Below are positions 27,675-41,100 of a stretch of DNA of 64,000 bases, piece after piece; position 1 is the first letter of the stretch; every line of letters begins with the position of its first letter. The position numbers and the translations under genes are program-made. The DNA lies in contig OY783203.1 in NCBI GenBank assembly GCA_963678705.1, positions 23,914,535 through 23,978,534 of the forward strand, written 5' to 3'. The notes under the pieces were generated by a model, which did not search any database, was not told the origin of the DNA, and saw only the letters and a program-made list of their open reading frames with translations. The stretch comes from Panorpa germanica (Eukaryota > Arthropoda > Insecta > Mecoptera > Panorpidae).

Positions 27675-28568
27675 TAGGGCTTCTGTACCAGAACCGGAAT
27701 CCGGGTGTAAAACCCGACGGATGTGGGTCCGCTTACAAAACAAAATTATGACAGAGATTGGTCATAAAGAGCTAATTTTAACCAGCAAAACATGTTGTAG
27801 TTCTTTAGCGAATATGATTAGTGTTTTCGTGAAACATTAGAAATTCAGTGAACGAGCTTTGTTAGAGTTAAACTGTTCACAAATGCTGGAGTTTGAAGTG
27901 CTGTAGTGATTTTGAACATAATGAATTAACTTGAACCTACAAAATTGCAATTAAAGTCCTAAGTCGAATGACACTATACTATATTCAGCACACATCGCAT
28001 TGAATTATATGAAGAAAAGGATGGCGAATTCCACAAGTCAAATAGCGCATGAATTTCTGAAAAACATTGAGAAACGGCTGAAAAAATGCATTCAAACTTA
28101 TTAAATTTATTTAAGTCGTTCAAACAGCTCAATTTTGTTTTTCAAAACAAACCTTAAGTTTAGTTACACAGCTATTGAGTAGACTTTCCGCGGACGTGGC
28201 AGTCTTTATACCGACACCTTGGAGAAGTCAGAAGAAGGCGAAACAATAAAATCAACTCCGACGTATTAAGAACGAACATTCTCGGATCTGCAAATTTTTG
28301 CAACAAACTTAGATTGGCATTGGGGGATAAGTTCCTTTATGCTTTAGTGTTTCTTGAATGTCACTATATTAGGGCTAGTAAAACAAAATAGATTGAAAAG
28401 TTATTATGTAATAACTTAAATCATAAATGAATTGCGATAAATACTTAATAATTCAGATGTTTTTATATTTTATTGATTTTGGACCTGACCCGGACCCGAA
28501 TTCGGGTTTTTCAAAATATTGAACCCGAACCCGGCGGGTATTGAAACCCCGGGTTTTCAGAAGCTCTA
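27675..28568. mobile_element. hAT element, non-autonomous, 894 bp
   Basis: The ends are TAGGGCTTCTGTA (left) and, on the minus strand from the right, TAGAGCTTCTGAA, both followed by C/G-rich subterminal repeats of the ACCCGG/CCGGGT type. The flanks GCACCAAG (27667-27674) and CCACCAAG (28569-28576) are an 8-bp target duplication with one mismatch. The interior (27730-28470) has no open frame longer than about 30 codons and no transposase trace, so it depended on an element elsewhere. Confidence 0.82.
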
Positions 28569-28654
28569 CCACCAAGGTCTGCATCGATGGTGAGTCTAGG
28601 CAGTCTCACGGTTAGACTCTTCTGCGCACACCATCGCTACTTTGCTGCTCATTG

Positions 28655-29595
28655 AGACTTTATAATAATTACAAGCGCTTTGCTCCCTCGCAAGGCGACG
28701 TTTTTATAATATTTGTGATTAATTATAAAGTTAGGTCTAAACTTGGTCTTAATGCTAAATATTATTTAAAAGAAATTGTTCACTAAACTGATTTTTCTTT
28801 AAATTTATATTTAAATATATGTATATATTATACCCATTTCTCTCTGAACCTATTCCTTACTCTAATTAAGTCATGTATTGAACTATGCTTAACGCCCTGC
28901 TTCAAATCGCCTCCCCCGTACTTTCAATTAAATTTCCCTGCACCACTGCCCTACTTACCTCTTGTGTCACTGACTTGTAAGCACGTTAGTCCCCCAACGC
29001 CCCAGATCTCTAGCGGTACGCTTTCGAACAGACTATCACTACTGGATGTAATTTTATTATTTAAAAAAAGAAAAAAAACAAATTTCGTTTCTGCCTAATA
29101 TTCTACAAAGCAAATTTTACCTTTGAACCTCTATAGTGTTTTTATATTCTGTTTATATTCCTTGCCCTACTTAAGACAATGTGAAATTGATTTTCGTTAT
29201 CAATATATATACCCCACAATTTGAATTATATATTGCATTTTACTAACATTTTTATAACACATAATTTATACAATATATAATTTTTTCCATTTTTCAGCTT
29301 TTTCCTCCATTCTATTTCAAATTCTTCCATCGTTACTTCTCTAATAACTTCCTTATCCATCTTTCAATATCCTCATCTGTTTCTATTTCAACAATAACTG
29401 CATCGCGATTTGATACAAGAAATCTTTCTTGTATCTCTATTGCATACTACTAATTCCCAGTGCACAACTTCTATTCTTTCAACTCTCTCTCCTCTTATAA
29501 AGATGTTTTTTTTATTCTCTTTTTCCGCTACTTTTTATCTTTCTATTTTCTTTTTAGAATTTTTCTTTTTGTGATCATGTTTCTTTTTTCATATT
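28655..29595 (-). mobile_element. Helitron-like family 2, third copy
   Basis: The family 2 terminus is at 28669-28695 (GCTTTGCTCCCTCGC, then AAGGCGACG). The blocks CTCTGAACCTATTCCTTACT and CCCTGCACCACTGCCCTAC follow in the same order as at 10140-10330 and 15050-15190. ACTACTGGATGTAATTT (29037) repeats the string at 10794. It merges into the purine-rich stretch described separately. Confidence 0.5.
29230..29545 (-). pseudogene. Decayed coding stretch of unknown origin
   Basis: The minus strand is strikingly purine-rich, and short open stretches in more than one frame have protein-like composition, for example ERVERIEVVHWELVVCNRD and VIVEIETDEDIERWIRKLLE. Charged, helix-forming residues dominate, as in coiled-coil or nucleic-acid-binding regions of mobile-element proteins. 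I could not assign a family. It lies inside Helitron-like sequence and may be a captured fragment. It is interrupted several times and cannot be functional. Confidence 0.35.
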
Positions 29596-29729
29596 TATGA
29601 TTATGTTTGCACATAACCAATTAAATCTGATTGTAACCAAACCCAGAAAATATAACTCTGGCCTGGAGATCGAACCCGGAGACACAGTAGTTAGACTCAA
29701 GCATCAATGCTCTAGCCCACTGTGTCGTC
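29596..29729 (-). mobile_element. SINE family 1, 3'-truncated copy
   Basis: The head GACGACACAGTGGGCTAGAG (minus strand, from 29729), the B-box region GGTTCGATCTCCAGG and the following ATTTTCTGGGTTTGGTTAC match the full copies. The 3' half with the GGAAATAGGCCGACG tail is absent. It sits at the junction between family 2 and family 1 Helitron sequence. Confidence 0.85.
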
Positions 29730-29737
29730 AATAAAAT

Positions 29738-30455
29738 AGTTTATTTCAAATCTTTAATTCCATTTTGAAATTGAAATATTTGACTCGAATATAATTATGA
29801 ACAGATGTTCAATATTAAAATAATTTTTCTGACTATATTACTACTATACTGACTATATGTTCAATATTAAAATAATTTTTCTGACTATATTACTACTATA
29901 CTGACTATATTTGACTATAAAAAAATTTTTTTTTAACAACATAAAATAGTTTCAATTTTCTAACGATATTTGATTAACTTTTATTTAAATATGACATTTT
30001 TTTCAATTTTCTTTTGTAAATTAGGTACCAAAGTTAGACTATATACAAAATTTCAACTTTCTAACACAAATTTTACCCTCGGTAAAAACCGAAGCCCATT
30101 GATTTTTTTTTTGTCAAATAGATACTAAATTAATAAAAGAAATTTGGACTTTCTCCAAAGTTTCCTATCAAGCCCCTCAATTTTCTCATCGCCCCTTTTA
30201 TCAATTCATGAATTTTGAACCTTAATACACAGGCAAAATTTCAACCCCTATTATATTTATATTTATATCCCTATAAAATTAAAAGTTATACAGAGAAAAT
30301 TGATTATTTTTTAGGTTTGCTTAGGTTTTTGATTATTTTTTGGTATCCAGGTTTTCCAAAATTACGGGTTTACAGGAAATTCGAGGAAATAAGAAATTTT
30401 CAAAAACATTTAGCCGTTTTCGAGCCACAATACTATACGCGTAAATATATATACA
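29738..30455 (-). mobile_element. Helitron family 1, end-truncated copy
   Basis: It follows the complete copy at 34521-35252 block by block: ATTGAAATATTTGACTC, TAAATTAGGTACCAAAGTTAG, ACCCTCGGTAAAAACC, TTTCTCCAAAGTTTCCTA, AAAATTACGGG and ACGCGTAAATATAT. Both termini are missing. It contains a 52-bp tandem duplication (29805-29908). Confidence 0.7.
29805..29908. repeat. 52-bp tandem duplication
   Basis: The string starting ATGTTCAATATTAAAATAAT at 29805 recurs at 29857, with TTTTTCTGACTATATTACTA following both times. The two copies are essentially identical, so the duplication is recent relative to the Helitron that carries it. Confidence 0.93.
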
Positions 30456-30590
30456 TATGATGATGATGGTGATATTCATGATAGAGTTATAAATATTTCA
30501 CTTGCCTAATGACTGAGTATAGGCATAACGCTTCAGTTGCATCCATTTTCAGGGCTAGTTGCTTTGTAACCTTTATATTCATTATATATA

Positions 30591-31664
30591 CAAGAGTCGG
30601 CGCTCGAAGTGTTACCAATTAAAAATTCTGTAATTTTGTCAATTTTGATTTTATTTATTTGAACACTTCAGTATATCGTAAAAACATTTCAAAATAAAAA
30701 TAAATGTTTTTGTTCAACGTAGCCACCTTTAGCGTGGAGAAGTGGTCTATCCGAGAAAGCTTCACACGCTGTACAAATGTGATCAGATGGTATTTTGTCC
30801 CATTTACGAAAAAGAACAATCTGTAACAAAGCATTGTTTAAAATCTTTCCACTGTAGATTTGTTGATTTTTCTTTACGCACTGTTCAATGACAACGAGTG
30901 GTGAGCGTCCTGTGACAGTTACCGCGGGGCAAACCAACAATGATGCAGACGCTTGCTTTCGCAGAGAAATTCACTGGTTTAAATTGTATTTCGATTTGCA
31001 CTTCATCCGTACACGATCGTGTTTTGTTTGTTTACATATTGCTGAATCGTAAAAAAATTTCATCAGCAAAGACCAAATTTTCAAGCTCGCCACCAACACG
31101 CAAGTGTTTTAACACCTTTGCTCTTGCTAGGCAATGTGCCTTTTGTGTAGGTGTTAAATCTTGCACTTTTTTGTATTTTGTAGGGCTTTAATATCGTAGT
31201 TCAATTTTTAACATGCTACGAACAGAAACATTGAGATTTGAACCAATTGAACTGCGCTTTGTTGTGCATTACGTTGAATTCTAGCCTTCACTTTTCGAAC
31301 CATTTCTAACGATGTTGCTGTATTTAGATGTCCACATCCATGTCGTTTTTTGATGCTACTGATATCAACATAACATGTAATGATCCGATACATAAACATT
31401 TTGTTCACATGTAAATGTCGGAGCACTACTCATTAACAATGGCTGGCTGCGAATTTCCAGAGAATAAAAAGCAATAACACAGTTAACAGTTGTGTTTGAA
31501 TTCCATTTCGATAACTTTTTTACCTACGACATGAAACGATATGCTTCTGTAGGCTTGTAAATAATATAACAGATTGACGCTTATCAAGAAATGAGCGCAC
31601 TAGCATCACCCATTTGGTTGCTACAACAGCGTGAAATTGGTAACACTTAGAGCGCTAACCCGTG
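30591..31664 (-). mobile_element. Tc1/mariner-type transposon, internally deleted, 1074 bp
   Basis: The termini are 30-bp inverted repeats, TA-flanked (30589-30590 and 31665-31666). The left reads CAAGAGTCGGCGCTCGAAGT and the right, on the minus strand, CACGGGTTAGCGCTCTAAGT, both followed by GTTACCAATT. The minus strand carries transposase remnants in family order: a helix-turn-helix region with KKRHGCGHLNTATSLEMVRK (31426-31208), then VQDLTPTQKAHCLARAKVLK, LENLVFADE (first catalytic Asp), then VTGRSPLVVIEQCVKKNQQ and WDKIPSDHICTACEAFSDR (30940-30689). The DSAPxH and SPDLNPxD regions with the second and third catalytic residues are missing between LLQ and the WDKIP block. Several frameshifts also separate the pieces. 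It is a dead copy, but its ends could still have been mobilised in trans. Confidence 0.93.
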
Positions 31665-34520
31665 TATATATTATATTCATATTTTACATTAGCGTTCTAA
31701 TGAGTGTTTTCAGGTACTTGTTACAGAAATATTTGCATGAAAATAAAAACATATGTACATCATAGCATGACTTACGAATATATCCACTGAGATAAAAACA
31801 TTGTTAATATCCATCTTATCATTTCAAGTTCACCTAATTGTTTTTGTGGTGAGGAAGATTCTTTCTTACATAAACAGATAAACTGATATGTTGTTGATGG
31901 CAATAGTACATAAAGTAAACCAGCAAATAGGTTGTACTTTATTTTAGATATTTTTGACAAAACAGAATTGTGAATACTTAAAATTCATATTTTATATTTT
32001 TTATGGCACGTGTCGTTGGACTAAAGACCAGAAATATTACTTAATGAGATCTACAGATGTGAAAAAAAATATTTTTTTATTTTCGATTCATATTCAATTT
32101 ATAATAAATTGTTATTTATGGATTTACTTAATTATCAATGGATTTGAGAACAGGTAATTAGTAAGCCATTCCGTTTCGGTACGACCTGTGTTGTTTTATT
32201 TATTTTATGCTTAACCTACTGAATTTATAATAAAATATCAAAGTCGCGAGAAATTCATACATAAATATTCCAAAAGTCTTCCCAAAAAATAAACTGCAGA
32301 AAAAACTAAATTTAATATTTTTCACATTTCTAAATGTCTATTTTCTATTGTCTGTGTTCTATTCAGAAGATTCGTTAAGAATTGATGAGGACTGGAGACA
32401 GATTTTTAAATGAATGGTTACTAATACTAGCAAAAGTTATGGACCACAACTGAGAGATCGACTCAATTTGTGTTAGAATAAATACATAGTAGTCTGCTGC
32501 TGTGTTAGACCGCTGCATCACCAGTGACAACTAGCTGCTCTTTGCTCGTATCGAACGTAGCATTACCATGTTACTCTGACTGCCGCATTAATATTTCGCT
32601 ACGTTTTTCCCCTATTACGGTTTTACTTTATTCAATCCTACTTTTACTTTTACAACAGCCCTTATTTACTTATTTCTACAATCCAACGCAGATCCGAATT
32701 TTTATTTGAGGATCTACAACACACCACATAACGACATTCATTTGCATTCTGCCTCTACGTTAAATGTTCTCAACTTTAATATTTGTAATCTGATTTTTTG
32801 TTACAATGAACAGTTTATTCTACACAACAGTGCTACAGTGATACACACACATACACCACACACACCACACACACCACTCAAACACATGAGTTCTGGTGCC
32901 TGATTTATTTGTCATATTTAGATATAACGGTTATATGACTGAATGTTTGCATACTATTTCATGTAAAGTTAAACAATTTTATGTATGATAATAAATAGAT
33001 ATTTTTTTATTGATTGCAGAATAAACAACTACAGAAACAAAACTTTTGTTAATATTCTGATGCTTATATAAACAAATATGTATGCTAGTAAGTAGAAAGA
33101 GTATTAGTATGCTAATACGTGATTTATACACAATTTGAATTATAAAGGATCAATAAAAATGTCATACTACTTGATCTTTGTATAAATGGCCGGCCTTGAT
33201 AAACAATGGGATTCGCAAATTACTACTCTACCCACTACACATAGTTTTATTAACTATTTATAGTTTATTTGACATAAAACAGTTTACCTGTTACATAACA
33301 TTTTTAGGTTAATATAACGTAAGGTTATATAATAAAAGTTCTGTCGACATATATGATCATTTTCTGACGTTAATAAAACTTTTTATGCAAGATCATATTA
33401 TATTACATATTAAATTAATTTAATAGTAAAATATTTTTAATGTCTTTTGCATTTATTTATAGACAATGTTACTAAATGTAATTCAATGTAACTTCATCAG
33501 ATAATAAAACATAAAATTAGGTAAAAAATATTACGTTAAAAATACATTAGTTCACATTTTGTGTTTAGCGGGTAAAGTGTAACATATATTTCATTTTCAA
33601 AATATTTTGAGAAAAACACCCAAATGAATTTCTGTACCAGAAATGTGTTATAAAGACTATTTCAATTTCAACAGTAATCATATAATAATTTGTAGTTACA
33701 AGTTTACAAGTGGCCGAGACTAATGCACTAGTCTCAAATGATTTCTAGCCTATTTGAAAATACCTTTCTTTTAGCTCCTACACAAAATCAATGGTATCTA
33801 GTCATAATTGAGCTGGTGAATTTGGAGTGCCTTTAGGGGTTTAGCTCGAAATAATTGTATCTAGTATAATTATTTTGCAGCATATCAGTTATTACCTTTA
33901 TTTTTGAATAAAATTGAATGAAATTAAACTAAAAATAAAGATTATTCGTTACTTTTCAAAAACTTTATAAACAAAAATATTCCATTCGCTTTCGTCAAGA
34001 AAAGAGGCAGGCAGAAGAGTTTGTCAGTAAATGCCGTCAGTTGAATTTCTAGATCACAGGCGATCATTAATATTTCGCGGAGTTCTACACCGATTAAAAC
34101 ATTCCCTGTAATTACAAAAGTTACCAAAACATCAGCGGGTATTAGAGTAGCGGTGGTGCAAAACTGTAGACTGTAAATGCTAAATGCTAAATGCTGAAGG
34201 GAGAATGAATGGGTGCGATATGGAAATCTTTCTGTAATGCTCGCATTCTAGTCTCTCTCCCCTGTTTCATAGAATGGAAAATAAATATTATCTAAAGACT
34301 GACTCCGTAGCCCCTTCGCACCGATCCATCAGCACAGCCGCGGGCTATTCCTTTTATTGAATTAGGTGGAAGTGATTCATTCTTTGGTCAATTTATTTAT
34401 TACTGTAAATATGTATTTTGTTTATAAATATATTTGCTGAACAACAGACTGTATAATTATATCTATCTTATTTTTAAAGTATCACGCACGATGGTAAAGC
34501 AGAGTCGCATTATACAGAAA
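31665..34520. other. AT-rich unique sequence, nothing seen
   Basis: Short open frames only. 32841-32880 is a CA-rich run. 33795-33812 shares TATCTAGTCATAATTGA with the MITE at 5986-6168 but no terminus is visible. 34174-34194 is a TAAATGC heptamer array (three exact copies). Confidence 0.5.
34174..34194. repeat. 7-bp tandem array, unit TAAATGC
   Basis: Three exact copies in a row. Confidence 0.9.
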
Positions 34521-35252
34521 CTAGAGATTACCCCCGTCGCAAGCAACGACTGTCTTTTGTGTACTAATTTAATTTAATTTCAAATTTTCGTTCCATTTTC
34601 AAATTGAAATATTTAACACGTTCCATATTTATTTTACATATAACAACAAATAATTTTTCATATAAACCAACTAAAAAAAATTATATTTTTTCAATGTGTT
34701 CATTATTTGACCAACTTTGTTTCAAAATTTGGGAATTTTTTTCGATTTGTAAATTAGGTACCAAAGTAAGCATATATAACTTATTTTAGTAACAATTTTA
34801 ACTTTCTAGCCCTATTTTTACCCTCGGCAAAAACCTCCCCCTGGCCACCAAATAAATTTTGAATATTTTTTTCTTAATAACATATTTCATTATTACGTAT
34901 TTCAAAATTTGAGTTTTCTTCAAAGTTTCCTAACGCGCGCCCTCTAATTTTCTCAACGCCCCGTTTTCCAAATTTTCAATTTCTAATTTTCAAAAAATGT
35001 TAGCATTTAACACCGTGATACACATGCAAAATTTCAACTTTCTATCTTTTATGAATTAAAAGTTATAGAGCAAAAAGTAAAAATTTTTTTTTAGTTTTTC
35101 CAAAATTACGAGTTTCAGGATATTCAAGAAAAATTCCGAGGGCGCCAAAAGTCTTAGAAGATTTTCAAGAAAATGCACGAAGCTGAACCGCCATATAAAT
35201 CGCGTAAACATATAAAGAAATAAATATACACCTGGAATATTATAATATAGGA
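34521..35252 (-). mobile_element. Helitron family 1, complete non-autonomous copy, 732 bp
   Basis: Read on the minus strand it starts TCCTATATTATAATATTCCA and ends with a short GC stem-loop (CGTTGC TT GCGACG), ten bases, then CTAG. The base before the start is A and the base after CTAG is T. This is the A|T target without duplication that defines Helitrons. The body has no open frame of note and no Rep/helicase, so it is non-autonomous. Five or six other copies or fragments in the window align to it. Confidence 0.85.
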
Positions 35253-37558
35253 TTATTATATTATTATGTAGTAATAAACTTTTTTTATTTGATATGGAGG
35301 AATTCTACGAAATAATAATGTATTAGTCTTAAACAACAACGCCCGATCACATGTTGGACAAAAACACTGCTCAATTATATGAAAACTCTCTGACATTCAC
35401 CAAACCTTGCACTAACCGACTACCACTTTTTTCATATTTTAGACCACTTTTGTATGACAAAAGATAGACATTAAAATCTTTGGAAAACGCTTTTCAGGAT
35501 TCTTCACTGTTGGTATAAACATGCTACAATTAGGATATCAAAACTGTGAAGATAATTTAAGCACAAACTTTGATTAATTGTATCGCTTTTTGTTTGAGAT
35601 ATAATAAAATATACTTTTAGTGTAAAATCTGACATTTCATACTTAATGATCTACTCAAGTATAACGTAGTATATAAGACTAGTAACTTTTATATTTAAGA
35701 AATAATAAGTAGATAATTATTTTTAATAATTAATTTTTATTAGAAATATCAAACTATTAGAATTATTTGATAGAGATCTTGTACTTTAAGCTACTTTCAC
35801 AATAAATATATGAAATTTTTATGTTAGTTTAAACAAAATGTATTATTTTATATATAAAATAAATTACAAAGAATATAATACCTATAGTATATTATCAGCA
35901 ACAATCTTATTATAAAGTAGACACACGTCCTCCACATAAAATAGCAGCCGTATTTTCTTAGTCTGACGGAGCTAGTGCTGGAGTGGGTATCAGAAATTGT
36001 ACATCACAGATTCACAATTCACAGGGGATACAATCTTCATTTTACTGTCAAGTAATTAAAAATATTTATTTTAAATTCCACAACCCAGTAAACAATTTGG
36101 AGTCACTTTTACATGAAGATGAGTATGATTTTTTTGTCATGAAAAATTTTATTTACAGATCAGTTTCTACAGTCGTTTATATGAAATGTTCATTTTATCG
36201 GCTACAAATGGCGAAACCACTCCATTTGCTGCAATACCAATGAAGATAAAGTTGATACGAACTATAATTGAAATGCAATAGTGGTAGAAACGTCACAAAA
36301 AGGGACACTTCACCAAATTTTTACTGGGTAGTGTCTCTTATGTAGGGAAACCAATATGTGTTGAACATTTCCGGATTTTACAAATACTTGCATATAAAAA
36401 TTAATCAGTATGTTCAATGTTTTAATGGAATTTCTTTTAATATTATAATTTCACTAATAAGCCAAAATATTTAATATATTTTGTAGTTTGTTTTGTTATA
36501 ATTACGCGCAGGCAGATTTATTGGTAGTCACTCACCTAAGACCCGATACATTTCTAAGAGGACACGATATATTTCTTATTTAAATACTTCTTAACTTGTT
36601 GTAAAATTTTACTCAATTCTTTTTTATTAGGAGGTCTTGTTTTAGTTTATGAAATATTTTCCTACGATTCATTAAGTTTGAATCTAGCTGCTTTTCAATT
36701 CGAGATTTTATCTCTCCTTTAATGATTGGGATTCCTAAATTACGATGGAAACAAAAAATTGATGATATTCCAAGGTGCGTCAGTAAATATTTTGATTGGA
36801 ATCTATGGATGATTTTTATATTCGAATTAGCTGATGTACCCCATAATTGACTTAACTCTTTAACTAAAATAGGTCTTTTTATATACGTTTCATGTTATTA
36901 TTATTTATTTATTAATAAATTAATTTCAGTTACAGTTTAAAAATAATATTCAAGTAAACTAATAAAACTTTGCAAATGTTATCTTTGCTTCAATTGTCTG
37001 ATATCTGTGACAAAGACTAAATAAATATATCTAAACTTTTTATAGATATTTTTATAAAACAGATTCTAACTTTAAGAAGCTTGTAAATGGAAAACTAAAT
37101 AATGTTCTTCGTATATCGAATCGGTCTCTAATCGACGTTATTTAAACAATAGCGTTGTTACTCAGCATGGCTTTCCTTCCAGTATATCGCTCTATTTAGT
37201 AAAGGGCTTTCTTTCATTTCTTCTTGAGCTTATGTATTGAACTGCGTGCACAAACAATTTTATTTCCAAACCATAAAATACACTCGTATGGATGATGCTA
37301 CGATATTTGCTGTCTAAAAAACGTTTTTTTTTTGTATCAAGTGTAGAGTTCTATATGATATTTTAAAAACTAGGAACTTGCAACTACTAATACAGATAAT
37401 TCACAGTGCAATTATTTACTAATGTCCATTTAGTAATAAGAACTTTGTGAATATTTAATGATATTTCTACTAACGATTATTACGTTTCTCACTGAATATT
37501 TATCGTGAACAAAGAAAAAATCACCTCACTTCGCGGTAATTTCATTTATTTGAATATA
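35253..37558. other. AT-rich unique sequence, nothing firm
   Basis: A plus-strand frame at 35983-36243 (86 codons) has a protein-like look but no recognised motif. 36302-36345 has an imperfect inverted repeat around GGGACACTTCACC and GGTAGTGTCTC. Confidence 0.4.
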
Positions 37559-37625
37559 CAGTAAACCCCGTATAACACGGATCATGTATTAAACAGGGCA
37601 AAACGGCGTTGAAGGAAACGTATCG
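37559..37625 (+). mobile_element. Pogo/Tigger-like terminus, solitary
   Basis: CAGTAAACCCCGTATAACAC preceded by TA matches the usual style of pogo/Tigger ends (CAGT.AACCCCG). No matching inverted end was found within the next few kilobases, so this is a truncated fragment. Confidence 0.5.
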
Positions 37626-37807
37626 AATATTTTAAATATAAGTACATGCATAGTGGTGGGCAATACTTTTGCGTACGGGTAGCAAAGTACGGGCAAATGA
37701 TACATAAAATAGCAGGAAAACTAAAAAGGGTGCAGATTTATAATTCCTAATTCCTCTTAAATTTACTAAAGACTTATTAGGAACAGCATTACATTTTGTA
37801 CATTGTG

Positions 37808-38161
<354 letters not shown>

Positions 38162-41100
38162 TATCATTAATATACAATATGTGAAATATTTTCAATAAAT
38201 TGATATACATGAAATCTCATAAAAATACTCTTAAATATTGAATTTTCTCTGTAAATATTTTTAACAAAATGGTGCTGCACATGGTAATATTCTTGTGGTA
38301 ATATTGTAATTCTACTGAATTCCCGTTGCTATTAAATGCTTTATTGTGAGGAACAATTATTATTATTGTTAAAATCGCTCTTTAAATGTTAAAAAGTAAT
38401 GCATTTAACAAGCTATGAAGATGTTAAAACATCGTCGGTCGTTTGTAGTTTGTAGTTGATTTAAAAAAATACAGGATGATTTAAAAGTCATTTGAGCTAA
38501 AAGTTATTTTAAAATGTACTCACTGATCATAGCAGCAATAAGGCGGTGTCAACAAAAATCAAAAAAATAATAAAAACACAATAGATGATATAATTACATT
38601 GCATATACTCATACTTATACATCTTAAAATATAAAAGAAACATATAAGAGCGTATTTTATTAGTTTAGTCAATCAGTGGTAGGGGAAACATGAATATAAA
38701 GGGGTATTATTGTAAACAATTTACTCTGCATATTCTTAATGAAGTGAACGAGTGGAATACGAGTACACCGTAACACTATAATTTAAAATATAATTTTGCT
38801 TAAAAAATGGACCATACGCAAATGCCAATATACTTTTTATAAACCAACTTTATAAAACTTTTTCAATCTGGGAATCTGAAATCTAGCCACCCTATCAACA
38901 GCCTGTTTGTTTGGATTTAGTCATTACAAAACAGAGTTTTGATTTAGAACATTTGATTTCCTGTTGTAATTCTCGTTACTCGAAGCTAAATCCTTTATAA
39001 AACTAAATTTCTATCGCCGTCTGTTTTAGAATGTAAATGCAATATTTGTAAATCAAACAATAATTTATAAATAAAAACTGCGGAAGTTCGCTTTATAATT
39101 AAGCGCTTATAACCTCAGGTTACAGCAAAACACCAGCCAAAGCACAAGCAAACAGCAAACAGAGAAAAATACAACAGAACGGGTTACAGGCACCAGGATA
39201 GCAGGAACAGAGACTAGAAAACAGGGGGCAGGGAACAGGGAACCACGTTCTAAATATAAAAACGGAAGTTGGAACAAGCGGGATTTATTCTATAAATAAT
39301 CGGTTATAAATCATTATTGCAAAATACTTCATGTTTGATTTTATGGATACAGACTTAAGATTTTCGAATTCGTAAAATATTTGTAATGAAACGCTAAAAC
39401 GTCATATTTTTCACAACTATATTGTTCAGTTTTTTGAAAATTCATACACGTTTATCTTAATATGGTAATGCGATTCTGCTATTTCAAGTACAGTGTCTTC
39501 CAGGCTCTTTTATTAACACAATCGAGAACTCACTAATATAACTCACAAGACTTTACCCATTTTGTCATCAATCAATGATGACTGTTCAGTGGCCTGTGAG
39601 TATATGATTGTTTTACAAACATAAAATAATTTTTTTGGGATTAATAGAAACATAAAACTTCTATTAGTTGTATTTTTGTAATTCTCTTAATTTGAATATA
39701 GTTTAAATAGGTTTCGTTTCAGGTAACACGAGTATATCTACATACAGACGTTTTGTATAGCAATAATTATATATTGTAAAGTTTAAATAAACTACATTTG
39801 CAAATAAAGTTTTCATGACCTGCGTGAATGAAATAATTGCGTTTGTTGGAATATGAATAACGTACTCATGAATTCAATCTAAAGCAACTGTGATTATTTC
39901 TTGGATCTATAGAAAATATTTAACATAAAGTACTCGTACGAATAAATGATTTTGTAAAGTGTGTCATGAGCTCAAATCATCGCCGGTCGCCTTCATATAC
40001 CAAAGATCAATAATTAATGAAACAAATTATATATCGATGTTGCAATAATGAACCGTTGACAAGTATCACACATATAGTTATAGATCAGGTAAAACAACCT
40101 TAATACCCACGCTGTCGTACAGCTTGAATTGCACATTGCACATTGCACGGTACTCAGTTGTTGAGTTGTTGAGTTGTCGTTCATTGTTTCGTCATATTTG
40201 AAGTGTTTCATTTTTACACTCGTAGATGTTCTGATCCTGATAGTGATCATGATCACGGGAAACCGGGGCGTTGTGGGTTAGAGGCTCTGGCTCCGATCAA
40301 CAAATATGTGATCATGAACTGAAGCGTGTTATGATACATCGGTACAAAGTATAAGCGGAATGTAGCAGAGTATAACACCTCACAGGAAACTCGTCGACAC
40401 TCGTCGAAATAATGGAAAGCGTTGGGTTCAAGAAGATGTAACAGTATCGCATCATTGACGACTTGCATTTATTGAGTGATATGGGTAGGTGAGAAGTTAC
40501 ATTCGTATTGATCACAGTAGTGATTATCAACAATTCATATAAAAATACAAAATATTAAAATTATTTTTTTTTAATGTTATACCATAATGACTTTATTTTA
40601 ACGCATTTTGAAATCCGGTTTTCTTATCGTCAGTGTTATAATTTATACCGATGGTTATAATATGGTCTAACGTATATTCAAGATAGACAAATACTTTATT
40701 CAAATATTACTAGAAAACTTGAGATGTATTAACTTATTACTATTATCATTAGATTTGTATCAATACTTTGTATACGTCTGCAATATGTATATGCTGGGCA
40801 TATAATATTATTTTTGTTAAAACTTTACGTTAAACTACTCTTTGTTATCATGGATGAATTTAAGAAAAGTAATAAAGACATCAAATTTTTTAAAACTCAT
40901 AATACCTAAATAGGCCTGATCTGGTTAAATTCAAAGGATAAGACTTATATAAAATATTAATAAATTTTACTTTGACATACCCATATTATATTTTATTTCA
41001 ATCCAAATATTTTTACGTGTCAAATGACATGAAAAGCATAACAGTTTTACTAAGCCTGAATTTTTTTTTATGAAAACGCTATACATTATGTACATAAAAT

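Noticed and set aside
38473-38500. TACAGGATGATTTAAAAGTC resembles a Tc1/mariner terminus
   Set aside because: No partner inverted end was found, and the CAGGG core differs, so it was not called.
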